A stretch of DNA of 18,858 nucleotides from an uncultured Eubacteriales bacterium (GTDB taxonomy: Bacteria; Bacillota; Clostridia; Oscillospirales; CAG-272): NCBI GenBank assembly GCA_934385225.1, contig CAKRPQ010000035.1, forward strand, positions 1 through 18,858. The letters run 5' to 3'. Positions 1 to 7,831 of the stretch are shown piece after piece; position 1 is the first letter of the stretch, and the number at the start of each line of letters is the position of its first letter. The position numbers were made by a program, and so were the translations under genes. The notes beneath the pieces were generated by a model. The model saw only the letters and a list, made by a program, of their open reading frames with translations, did not search any database and was not told the origin of the DNA.

Positions 1-53
1 CAGATAACCCATATGAGAAGCAAAACCGAAACAAAACATACTGTTTTTTTCAT
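1..53 (-). CDS. Start of an exported or membrane protein (partial)
   Basis: Only the first 17 codons are in the window; the gene runs off the left edge. They read MKKTVCFVSVLLLIWVI, a positively charged start followed by a hydrophobic run, as in a signal peptide or first membrane segment. An AAAGGA ribosome site at 58-63 sits 4 nt before the ATG at 51-53. The start lies 43 nt after the stop of the SGNH hydrolase gene on the same strand, with no terminator between them, so the two are probably cotranscribed. The product cannot be identified. SGNH hydrolases of this kind often sit beside MBOAT acyltransferases, but nothing here shows that. Confidence 0.6.
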   Translation of the reverse strand, partial: MKKTVCFVSVLLLIWVI

Positions 54-96
54 AAATTCCTTTCGTTTTATACGCAAAGGGCTTGTGACGAATTTT

Positions 97-1074
97 TTAT
101 TCGGCTGCCTTTGCTGCATTTTCCATTGTGTGTGTGGAGATATAATCCATCAATTTCTTATTGTATTCGGAGTAAAGATGAACACCGTCGCCTGCGTATC
201 CGCTTGGGAGACACCCGTTTTCATCGGCGAAAAGCCCGTAGGTATCAAGGTATGACACGCCGTTCTCCGACGCCATTTTGAGAAGCATGGAATTATATTC
301 TCTTATTCGTTCGTTTGCCGCTGTACCCTTATATATGCTTGCGCTCGCGTCCTCCGCTATCGGCATAATCGCCATAACGCAGAATTTTGCGTCGGGATAA
401 TCCTCGGCAAGTCTGTCTATTGCCGATTTCATAGATTTTATAAAAACGCTCGGATAACTCCACCCGAGTTCGTTAAGCCCGAACATCAGATATATTTTAT
501 TATACTGCTTTTTATCGTTTCCGATCGCTTCCATGACAGTAAGGTTTACTTGCTCACCGTTAATATTCGCCTTTATCGCCTTTTTGGTATCAATCTGATT
601 TATTGAAAGCGCAACGGCAGCGTAAAAAGTGGCTTTTGAGTCTTTACAAGACATGGAAAGTCCGAGCATTCTCGAATCGCCTACAAAAAGTACATCTTCG
701 AAATATTCGTCCCCGACTTTTTCTGTTTCTTTCAGGATACAATTTCTGATATCGTCGTCAGAAATCGGTTCGCCGTCACTCGGTTCTTTTATTGCAGACG
801 AATTTGTCGTTTCGACCATAGTTGTATCGCCTGCGGTACTTTCAGTACCGATATATTTCATAACTTCCGCTTCATCGACCGAAAGGACAACATCTGTATC
901 TGCCTTTCCCTTTTCCATAGGCGACACAGATGCAAAAACGGCGTTCCTATCTATTCTCAGTATTCCGATCGCGGATAACACTATTATACCAAAACTAAGA
1001 ATCATGGTAGCAAGCGGCACCCAAAGCAATATAATTTTATTTCTTCTGTTTTTTCGGGAGCTGTAATTAAGCAT
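97..1074 (-). CDS. Membrane-anchored SGNH/GDSL-type hydrolase
   Basis: A 325-residue protein. A basic N-terminus is followed by one membrane segment (about residues 14-38), then a Thr/Ser/Glu-rich linker to about 110, then an SGNH hydrolase domain on the outer face. The family's blocks are visible: nucleophile Ser134 in VGDSRMLGL, Asn201 in MFGLNELGW, and the Asp296/His299 pair in GDGVHL. SGNH proteins in Firmicutes commonly add or remove acyl groups on wall or exopolysaccharides, but the substrate cannot be read from sequence. A consensus promoter lies 45 nt upstream. The ribosome site is mediocre (AAGG about 13 nt before the ATG). The gene is probably first in an operon with the truncated gene at 1-53. 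The domain call is secure; the role is not. Confidence 0.85.
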   Translation of the reverse strand: MLNYSSRKNRRNKIILLWVPLATMILSFGIIVLSAIGILRIDRNAVFASVSPMEKGKADTDVVLSVDEAEVMKYIGTESTAGDTTMVETTNSSAIKEPSDGEPISDDDIRNCILKETEKVGDEYFEDVLFVGDSRMLGLSMSCKDSKATFYAAVALSINQIDTKKAIKANINGEQVNLTVMEAIGNDKKQYNKIYLMFGLNELGWSYPSVFIKSMKSAIDRLAEDYPDAKFCVMAIMPIAEDASASIYKGTAANERIREYNSMLLKMASENGVSYLDTYGLFADENGCLPSGYAGDGVHLYSEYNKKLMDYISTHTMENAAKAAE

Positions 1075-1118
1075 TTTCGGCTCTACACCTTCCCTTCAAC
1101 ATCTTTTTTAACATTTAT

Positions 1119-1147
1119 ATTTTAACATTACAAAAAAATCTTGTCAA
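1119..1147 (-). promoter_or_regulatory. Sigma-A promoter of the SGNH hydrolase gene
   Basis: On the minus strand TTGACA (1142-1147) and TAAAAT (1119-1124) are separated by exactly 17 nt and lie about 45 nt before the ATG at 1074. Confidence 0.8.
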
Positions 1148-1423
1148 CACAATTCCACAAAAATCGTCGCGGTTTTGCATTTTTTTACAGTCTGTTAACA
1201 TATACAGAACCCACCCAATTCAAAAACTGCAACATATAGCGATGTTAACTTCCGCCTTGCACTATATGTACTTAACGGAGATTTGTCGAACTTCTGTTGT
1301 TTTTAGTTTATCTTAATCCGTCTTATAATAAACCCGTTATTTTTTGCAAAATTTTTAGTAAATTCTGAAAGATTTTATTTTCAAAAAGACTTTTTGTTAC
1401 AAACGCATTCACTTACGGAAAAC

Positions 1424-1465
1424 AAAAAATGTTCCGAACAAGTTGTCACCACCTGTTCGGAACAT
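1424..1465 (-). terminator. Rho-independent terminator of the LRR/GH26 block
   Basis: A perfect 12-bp stem (1429-1440 with 1454-1465, ATGTTCCGAACA and its complement) with a 13-nt loop is followed on the minus strand by a run of T. It closes the minus-strand block that ends with the GH26 lipoprotein gene. Confidence 0.85.
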
Positions 1466-1657
1466 AAAATCAATAATTAGTGCTGTAATTGAAAAACACT
1501 ACAAAATCGCCGATTTTAACTTTCGTAATACTCTTATGAGGAATATTTGCACAGATTATATATAAAGTTATCGGTGTGCCATTTGACCCCTTTTTTATCT
1601 TATTTTCCTATTAAAATAAACATCAATTTTTATCGTAATATTTAAAAATCATCATTT

Positions 1658-1687
1658 TCAAGTTTTATTGATTTTTATTGCGTCCAT
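1658..1687 (-). other. Nine-codon ORF with ribosome site (doubtful)
   Basis: AGGAG at 1694-1698 lies 6 nt before an ATG that opens MDAIKINKT and then a stop. It is 51 nt past the GH26 stop and in the same transcript. It may be the preserved start of a lost gene or chance; there is no evidence of function. Confidence 0.2.
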
Positions 1688-1738
1688 TTGGATCTCCTAT
1701 TCTCCCTTGGGTAGATATTTACTTCTCCGGCTACTTTT

Positions 1739-3685
1739 TCAGCTATCCAAAAGCGCCTTTACTTCGGCTCTTCCCAGCGTCATATCCTGAGCCATAAATT
1801 TGTCTCCTTCACCCATAGTCGGTATTCCCCAGCTGCTTCCCCATGTGAGCAAATAGGCGAATTTATATCCGTTATCGCGAAGTTTTACAAGATCGGAGTA
1901 AAGATCCATACTGCTATAAAGCTCACTCTGAATTTCGCCGTTACTTGCTTTTAATGAACCACCGGGTCCGAATTCCGTTATTGCGCCTATTTTTCTTGTC
2001 AAATCCACAAGTCCAAGATAATTATTGTTTTCTGTTATTTCAAGACTGCCTGACGTATACCAATCAACACCGACAATATCCACATATTCGTCCCCGGGAT
2101 AACAGTACCACGGACTCATAGTTGTTCCTTTTACATCGGAAATATTTGACGAAACATTCTGAGAATAATCCCATATAAGATTGGTGAGTCCCCAGTCATT
2201 TGTATAGTATTCGTAAATAAAAATCCAAACACGTCTTAAATACGAAGCATCAAGAGTATGATCTCCTTGAATTGTGCAGAACCAAAACCAGTTTCCGTTT
2301 GACTCGTGAAGAGGTCTGAAAAGAACGGTGACACCCGCATCACGAAGAGCAGCAAGAAAACGCGCATCTGTATCAAGTTCTTTTTTCCATGTCATGTTAA
2401 GCTCTGTGCCTTCCGTGAGGAGTTCATCAAAGGCACTCTGATAACCTTCAAGCGTTGTATCATATCCGAGATTTCCGCGTGGTGCCTGCCATTCTCCGTC
2501 CGGGATATTTCCGGACGGATTTGCAAAGTGAGACGATGCTGTGACTATTCCGCCCTCGGCACAAAAATCAACAATATCACAAAGATATTTACTCTGTCTT
2601 GTATCGTCATTTTCCATAAGCGAAAGCCCATACGTTGCAAGATCAACGCCAAGCATTCCGGGATAAGTCCCCGTAGCATCGACAAACCTATTGATACATT
2701 TCTCAACTGTATCGACTGTATTACCCTGTGCCTCTTCTCCGATTATTATTTTTCCGTCATTATAAACATCTGTAAGAACTTTCATAATTTGTTCTTTTGT
2801 GTATTTTACTTTCACATTCGATTTGTACGATTTGTTATCAGACGATGTGAGATCATAATTTTTCTTTCCAATCTCATGCGTATATGAATTACAAAAAGTA
2901 TCTATGGCATCAGAAAGCGAACTGTGACTTCCGCGCAAGACAATATTCCCATCTTCAACGGTGATACTGTAATCATTTACATTTATGTTCGATCCGTCAA
3001 GTACGACATAATGACCCCCGTCACCGATTTTCGCGTCATTTGTCGCTTTTTCGAGAGGATAGCCGAGTACAAGCGAGGCAACATCATTTTCAAAGTCACT
3101 TATATCATTTATAAGAGAATTGTTGAGTATTTTAAATTCGCTTATATTCGTCCCTTCAACCGAAAGCGTGTCGAAAGCACGATCACTCTCAAACAAAAAT
3201 CCATTTCCTGCCGGAACCTTGACCGTTTTCTCCTCGGCATTTATCATATTGTTTATAAAAAAATCAACGGCATCTGAAAGAGCACTGTCACTTCCTGCGC
3301 AAATTACAAGTTTGTCGCTTTTTACAACAATTTTGTAATCTCCCCAAAAAAGTTCTTTTTTTGTTTCTATTGTTTCTTGTCGCGATGTGTTTCCGATAAG
3401 AATTTCTTTTTTAGTTTCTCCGTCGAAGTCCGTCCCCACCTTAGGGATGGCTCCTATAACCGGTTGTAACGCCTTGACAAGCTTTGAAACGGCATTTTTT
3501 TCCGCTTCACTCCCTTTTTCCGGGCGAATAATTTTATAAGACGATACTTCGTCAAACACCGTAAGTTTTACAACTGTTTTGTCTCCGTCGTCTTTATTTT
3601 CCTTTTCATAACCGCCTGTCTTACCGCATGAGAAAAAAGAAAAACACATAAGAACTGTAATAAAAAAACAAAAAAACTTTTTCAT
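1739..3685 (-). CDS. GH26 glycoside hydrolase lipoprotein (beta-mannanase-like)
   Basis: A 648-residue protein with a lipoprotein signal ending FFSCG (lipidated Cys20), so it should be tethered outside the membrane. Two related N-terminal domains follow, about residues 40-165 and 180-270. Each ends in a similar strand-helix pattern (GDYKIVVKSDKLVICAGSDS and NDYSITVEDGNIVLRGSHSS); I think these resemble the accessory N-terminal domain of GH67-like proteins. The GH26 (beta/alpha)8 domain spans about 290-648. The acid/base Glu461 lies in RPLHESNGNWFWF and the nucleophile Glu571 in AITEFGPGG. Their 110-residue spacing matches characterised GH26 mannanases closely. The family also contains xylanases and lichenases, so mannan is the likeliest but not the only substrate. 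The start codon overlaps the stop of the upstream GH26 paralogue by 4 nt (ATGA), and AAAGGAG lies 7 nt before it. The gene is last in its operon. Confidence 0.9.
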   Translation of the reverse strand: MKKFFCFFITVLMCFSFFSCGKTGGYEKENKDDGDKTVVKLTVFDEVSSYKIIRPEKGSEAEKNAVSKLVKALQPVIGAIPKVGTDFDGETKKEILIGNTSRQETIETKKELFWGDYKIVVKSDKLVICAGSDSALSDAVDFFINNMINAEEKTVKVPAGNGFLFESDRAFDTLSVEGTNISEFKILNNSLINDISDFENDVASLVLGYPLEKATNDAKIGDGGHYVVLDGSNINVNDYSITVEDGNIVLRGSHSSLSDAIDTFCNSYTHEIGKKNYDLTSSDNKSYKSNVKVKYTKEQIMKVLTDVYNDGKIIIGEEAQGNTVDTVEKCINRFVDATGTYPGMLGVDLATYGLSLMENDDTRQSKYLCDIVDFCAEGGIVTASSHFANPSGNIPDGEWQAPRGNLGYDTTLEGYQSAFDELLTEGTELNMTWKKELDTDARFLAALRDAGVTVLFRPLHESNGNWFWFCTIQGDHTLDASYLRRVWIFIYEYYTNDWGLTNLIWDYSQNVSSNISDVKGTTMSPWYCYPGDEYVDIVGVDWYTSGSLEITENNNYLGLVDLTRKIGAITEFGPGGSLKASNGEIQSELYSSMDLYSDLVKLRDNGYKFAYLLTWGSSWGIPTMGEGDKFMAQDMTLGRAEVKALLDS

Positions 3686-5154
3686 TGATTTACTCCTTTT
3701 TTATTGATTGTCATCAAATATTTTTTTAATTCTTCACGAGACATTGGCATACCTGTTTTCATAAAATTCTTTCCTTCACCCATAGCCACAATGCCCCAGC
3801 AGGCGCCCCATGTCAAAAAATATGAAAAGTGATAACCTTTTCCGCGCAAACGTTGCAAATCCTCATATAAATCCATACAATTATACAGTTCGCTTTGCTT
3901 TTGACCGGCAGATGCTTTTTTTCCGCCTCCGGGACCGATTTCTGTTATCGCACCGATTTTACATGTTCTTTTGACCAGTTCACCGTAGCAGTCATTCTCG
4001 GCAATTTCAAGATCCCCGTGTGTATACCAGTCAACACCGACAATATCAACATATTTATCACCGGGATAGCAATACCACGGACTCATTTCCCAGTAAACTT
4101 CATCATTTACATTTGGCGAAACGTTCGGAGAAAACACCCATATAAGATTGTCGAGTTTATATTTTTGCGTAAAATATTCGTATATATATATCCACATTCG
4201 TCGCAAATACGAAGCTTCAAGAATTATTCCGTTCTGTACGGTGCAGAACCAAAACCAACTGCCGTTGGATTCATGAAGAGGTCGCCACAAAACAGGTATT
4301 CCCTGCTCACGAAGAATACACAGAAAACGGGCATCTGTATCAAGTTCATTCTTCCATTTTTTATTATACTCAGTTCCCTCTGTAAGTAATTCTTCGAATG
4401 CTGCTTCGAGTTCTTCCTTTGTTCTCGCAGCACCAAGCGTTCCGCGAGGTGCTTCCCAATCACCGTTTGGCGAAAAACCCGATGGGTTATCAAAGTGTGC
4501 TGATGCTGTAAGTATTCCTCCTGCCTCACAATGTTTTACGATATCACATATATGTCTACTCCATACAGCGTCACTGTTTTCAGTAAGCCATATCCCATAG
4601 CTTGCAAGGTCAATTCCCATAATTGCAGGATACACACCAGTAGCATCGTAAAAGCGTTCCATACGTTTTTCAATACATTCCGATTCTCTGCCTTGAATTT
4701 CCTCGCCAATAATTATTCGGTCAGAATAATAAACATCAGCCAAAAGTTTTTTTATTTGCTCCTTTGTAAACATTTCTTTTCGAGGTGCGTGATACTCAAA
4801 ATTGTCGACTTTCGTAATGTTTCTATGCGAGCGTACAATAGAAATAAATTTATTCATCGCAACAGGAAGCGTTAAGAAGCTCCCTTTTACAGTTATTTTG
4901 TCATATTCTGTTTTTATCGAGTAATCGCCGGCAACAAGCTCTGTACCGTCAACCACAATATATTTACCGTCTGTTTCTTCTTTTTCTGCAACAGACAGTG
5001 GCGAGCCGATAATATCACTGAGTTCAGCAATAAAATTTTCAATATCGTTTTCCGAAAGAAGCGAATTATTCAATATTGAAAAATTTTCGATAGCTTGTCC
5101 ATAAATATAAGTTCCACCATTTTCCATAAATACAATTGAATATTTCCTTAACAA
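3682..5154 (-). CDS. GH26 glycoside hydrolase paralogue without signal peptide
   Basis: A close paralogue of the neighbouring GH26 lipoprotein, aligning from about residue 17 here with residue 183 there. It keeps one accessory domain (about 17-105) and the whole catalytic domain (about 110-480). Both catalytic acids are intact: Glu295 in RPLHESNGSWFWF and Glu405 in AITEIGPGG, again 110 apart. The signal peptide, lipobox and first accessory domain are missing, so as written the enzyme would stay in the cytoplasm. The start is uncertain. The longest frame begins with a TTG at 5154 that has no ribosome site; the first ATG is at 5127 with AAGGA 17 nt upstream. A stop codon lies just upstream in frame, and no signal peptide is visible in other frames. 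It could be a 5'-truncated copy kept for coupled translation of the next gene, or a real intracellular enzyme. Confidence 0.8.
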   Translation of the reverse strand: MLRKYSIVFMENGGTYIYGQAIENFSILNNSLLSENDIENFIAELSDIIGSPLSVAEKEETDGKYIVVDGTELVAGDYSIKTEYDKITVKGSFLTLPVAMNKFISIVRSHRNITKVDNFEYHAPRKEMFTKEQIKKLLADVYYSDRIIIGEEIQGRESECIEKRMERFYDATGVYPAIMGIDLASYGIWLTENSDAVWSRHICDIVKHCEAGGILTASAHFDNPSGFSPNGDWEAPRGTLGAARTKEELEAAFEELLTEGTEYNKKWKNELDTDARFLCILREQGIPVLWRPLHESNGSWFWFCTVQNGIILEASYLRRMWIYIYEYFTQKYKLDNLIWVFSPNVSPNVNDEVYWEMSPWYCYPGDKYVDIVGVDWYTHGDLEIAENDCYGELVKRTCKIGAITEIGPGGGKKASAGQKQSELYNCMDLYEDLQRLRGKGYHFSYFLTWGACWGIVAMGEGKNFMKTGMPMSREELKKYLMTINKKGVNQ

Positions 5155-5182
5155 ATTTTTGTAGATAGCAATTATATGTCAA

Positions 5183-5330
5183 GAAAGTGCAGATATTTTC
5201 ATCTGCACTTTCAAGGTGTCGACAAGTCTGTTTCTTTCGACACTTGCAGGAAGTGAAAGGGGAGCTTCCTGCACACCCAAAAAAGGATTTATTTAGAATC
5301 GTAACCTCTTCTTATCAGGCAAATCCTTTT
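5183..5330. repeat. Array of four consecutive hairpins
   Basis: Four perfect or near-perfect inverted repeats follow one another in the gap between the secreted LRR gene and the short GH26 gene. They are a 12-bp stem with a 6-nt loop (5183-5212), a stem of about 10 bp with one bulge (5212-5246), a 9-bp stem (5245-5273) and a 10-bp stem with a 30-nt loop (5281-5330). The stems differ in sequence, so this is not a tandem repeat. The last one, followed by T on the minus strand, could act as a weak terminator. The set may be a structured RNA, an intergenic repeat element or an mRNA-processing/stabilising region. Confidence 0.6.
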
Positions 5331-5361
5331 CCCGAAGTTTGAGGTCGAACGCGTAGACTGT

Positions 5362-7809
5362 TTATTCACTCACATCATAAACGATAGATAAAATATTTTC
5401 TGTCACAGATGTCCCAAGGCACGGATGAATAGCTTTTCCGTCCTCTGTTTTATATAAACCGTTCCATTCGGATGCGAACTGGCCGAGACCGATTTCATGT
5501 GAAAGTGTTGCATTTTCATTTTCGGCACGATAAACCAGAACATATTTGCCATCATTTTTTCCGAAATCTTTGAAAATATATGCCTTCACATTTGAAGCAG
5601 CACCGCCGTCGGCGTTGTAAACCTGAACATCGGAGAGAATAAATTCTTCACCATCCGAAAGTCCGTTTGCATATCCCAATCCATACGGATCGGTATAATC
5701 AAGTGTTTCGAGCGTCATTTGAGGTGCATTCATAAGAATGTCGAAACCGAGAGCATCATTATACCTGTTGAGATTACCGTCTTTGTAAAGTGCAAGTGTT
5801 ATTTCATAAATACTGTATGATTCAACATCTCCGTACTTTACAAAAGTTTCTCCGAGCTCGTTAGTCCAAATTTCATACGAACGCATTGCGATCTTACTCG
5901 TATAATTTGCATCTTTAATGTTTATGACAGTGACAACGAAAATTATCTGTCCGTTCTCGTCCAAATATTTGTTGACGAGTGAACCGTTTTCAAACACAAC
6001 GGTATTTACAAGTCTGTTATTTTCGGTAATATTTTTCAGAGTGTATTCATTCCCGTCATCAGCCCATGTGAGAGTTCCAAAATCCGTGAGTTTCCAGCCT
6101 TCGTTTGTAGTGCTGTCGTCATAACGAAATCTTCCGCGAAGACCGTTGTAATCCTTAACCCTTGTCTGATACCCGTCAAAGGCAACGGCAGAATTACTGA
6201 TTTCAGCAACCATAAATTTTACATTTTTATAGTTAATACCGTCCGAGGCAAGGATTGATGTAATTGCATCGGTTGTAAGCGTATTGCTTTTCAGGTAAAC
6301 CTCTATATCGGAAGTAAATGTTTCGGTAAGAACATTTCTTGCCAAAGCACCATCTGTAACGACAGCTCGTTTTACACCGTCATGTGCACAAGAACCGAAG
6401 AAATCAGAAGTTCCGCCGATAAATTTTACGTTTGTAAAATCAATGGTTCCATTTTCCGTTCCGATTCTTCCGAGCGTTTTGATATTCGGGCAATCAGTGA
6501 GCACCAGATCTTGAAGCTGAATGAGATCGGTCGCAAAAGTAAATGATTCAAGATATTTCATATCACTTAAATCATAGCCCTTATCATTTTCGACCCATAT
6601 TTGATTTATCGAAGCGGTAGTACCATCTATCTGAATTTCGGGAAGCGAAATATGCTTTACATAAGCACTGTAATCTTTAACAAACGTTCCGACTTCAAGT
6701 CCTGCACTCCATTCGGAAATATCAAACTTATTTACAATTCCGTTCGCTGTAAGATCTTTTGAAGGAACGACTGTAAGTGTTCCGCTTACACGATCATAGT
6801 TCCATGAAAATGCATAATTACCTTTTTCATATTTTCCTTCGGTTTTAACGCCGTCGGCAAGCGGATTTGCTGTAACAAACTCCTCCCATGTTGGGTCTGC
6901 TTTTATTTTCGCTGTAATTTTTGTGCCATATTTTGAAGAATCAAAATTTTCGACATACTTGTAAGCCGCAGATTCTTCACTGTCGCAAATTATTTCAAGG
7001 GTGCCGCACCAACTGAATGCATCATCGGCTATTGAAGTGACCGTTTCGGGAATATAAATCGAACCGAGCGATCTGCAAGACATAAATGCACCCGTTTCAA
7101 TACTTGTAACCCATGAAGGAATTTCAATCTCCGAAAGAGCCGTGCAGTTAGCGAACATTTTTGCTGTTATAGCATCAAGATATGCCGCTTTGTTATCGGT
7201 CTTTGACCAGTAATACGGTCCTGTCGCAGGCATAATCACTTTTTCTATTGAGGAACAACCGCCGAAAAGATCCGTCAAGCAACTCGTGTTACTGATACTT
7301 CCTGCGATATTTTTGAGTGCGGACAAGTCAACACAATCAGAAGAAGTTTTGCCAATATAAACATATTTGAGTTTTTGCAGATTGTTAAACCACCCATAGT
7401 CCGGCGCTCCGACGAATTGCATTTGCGAATTTTCAAATGCAATAGTTTCAAGTGCCGAAAAATACTGAGTACCCGTGCCGTTTGCCTTGCCGAGATTGCT
7501 TATAGTACCGCCGTTTATCTGATATACAGATTCGGCGAAAATTAATTTTTTAACATACGAACCGTTTGTTTCTATAAACGATGAATACGTACTGTCGGCA
7601 TATATTTTGCCTATCGCAACATTTTTCCAACCTCCCTGCTCCGTTCCTATCGTGAGCGTTTCATTTCCATCAAAATCCCACGTATATGTAACGGATCCGT
7701 TAACAATGCTTCCGCTCTGTGCATCAACCGCCGATGCGCACACGCAGAACACTGTCAGCACCAATGCAACCGTAAAAACCCGAAACAGAATTTTAAAAAT
7801 GTTTTTCAT
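5362..7809 (-). CDS. Secreted leucine-rich-repeat (BspA-type) surface protein
   Basis: An 815-residue protein started at the ATG at 7809, where AAGGGAG lies 6 nt upstream; an ATG seven codons earlier has no such site. A signal peptide (about 1-28) is followed by LRR_5/BspA-like repeats (about 40-300), including the pattern EIPSWVTSIETGAFMSCRSL. Next comes one copy of the ~220-residue module shared across this locus (about 306-528). A C-terminal beta-rich domain (about 540-810) has a pattern (GYQTRVKDYNGLRGRFRYD, then SYEIWTNELGETFVKYG) that I have seen in other clostridial secreted proteins but cannot name. There is no anchor, LPXTG or dockerin, so it is probably released or held by partner binding. 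BspA-type repeats usually bind proteins or glycans. It starts 22 nt after the stop of the anchored LRR gene, so the two form one operon. Confidence 0.8.
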   Translation of the reverse strand: MKNIFKILFRVFTVALVLTVFCVCASAVDAQSGSIVNGSVTYTWDFDGNETLTIGTEQGGWKNVAIGKIYADSTYSSFIETNGSYVKKLIFAESVYQINGGTISNLGKANGTGTQYFSALETIAFENSQMQFVGAPDYGWFNNLQKLKYVYIGKTSSDCVDLSALKNIAGSISNTSCLTDLFGGCSSIEKVIMPATGPYYWSKTDNKAAYLDAITAKMFANCTALSEIEIPSWVTSIETGAFMSCRSLGSIYIPETVTSIADDAFSWCGTLEIICDSEESAAYKYVENFDSSKYGTKITAKIKADPTWEEFVTANPLADGVKTEGKYEKGNYAFSWNYDRVSGTLTVVPSKDLTANGIVNKFDISEWSAGLEVGTFVKDYSAYVKHISLPEIQIDGTTASINQIWVENDKGYDLSDMKYLESFTFATDLIQLQDLVLTDCPNIKTLGRIGTENGTIDFTNVKFIGGTSDFFGSCAHDGVKRAVVTDGALARNVLTETFTSDIEVYLKSNTLTTDAITSILASDGINYKNVKFMVAEISNSAVAFDGYQTRVKDYNGLRGRFRYDDSTTNEGWKLTDFGTLTWADDGNEYTLKNITENNRLVNTVVFENGSLVNKYLDENGQIIFVVTVINIKDANYTSKIAMRSYEIWTNELGETFVKYGDVESYSIYEITLALYKDGNLNRYNDALGFDILMNAPQMTLETLDYTDPYGLGYANGLSDGEEFILSDVQVYNADGGAASNVKAYIFKDFGKNDGKYVLVYRAENENATLSHEIGLGQFASEWNGLYKTEDGKAIHPCLGTSVTENILSIVYDVSE
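6226..6894 (-). repeat. Shared LRR module, copy in secreted protein
   Basis: This is the most diverged of four copies. It begins TWEEFVTANP and keeps the landmarks GKYEKGNYAFSW, NKFDISEWSAG, SINQIW, CPNIKTLG and GTIDFTN. Confidence 0.8.
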
Positions 7810-7831
7810 TTTTATCTCCCTTATGCACAAA

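Larger units (their letters stand above)
1148..1738. other. Long intergenic region without a convincing gene
   Basis: About 590 AT-rich bases separate the SGNH promoter from the end of the GH26 gene. The region holds one strong terminator hairpin (1424-1465), an 8-bp inverted repeat (GTTAACAT at 1194-1201 with ATGTTAAC at 1242-1249) of unknown role, and a 9-codon ORF with a good ribosome site (1658-1687, minus). No other open frame has a start with a ribosome site. The terminator sits 273 nt past the GH26 stop, so the GH26 transcript probably has a long 3' tail. Confidence 0.6.

Noticed and set aside
1194..1249. Inverted repeat GTTAACAT/ATGTTAAC as an operator or hairpin
   Set aside because: It is only 8 bp with a 40-nt loop in AT-rich DNA and upstream of the -35 box of the SGNH gene; too weak to call.
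5171..5182. TTGACA and TATAAT adjacent on the minus strand before the short GH26 gene
   Set aside because: The two boxes touch with no spacer, so they cannot form one promoter, and no good -35 box lies 17 nt before the TATAAT.
5296..5361. About 22 open codons in frame after the stop of the secreted LRR protein
   Set aside because: An open run this short is expected by chance, the peptide is basic and matches nothing in the locus, and there is no sign of readthrough.
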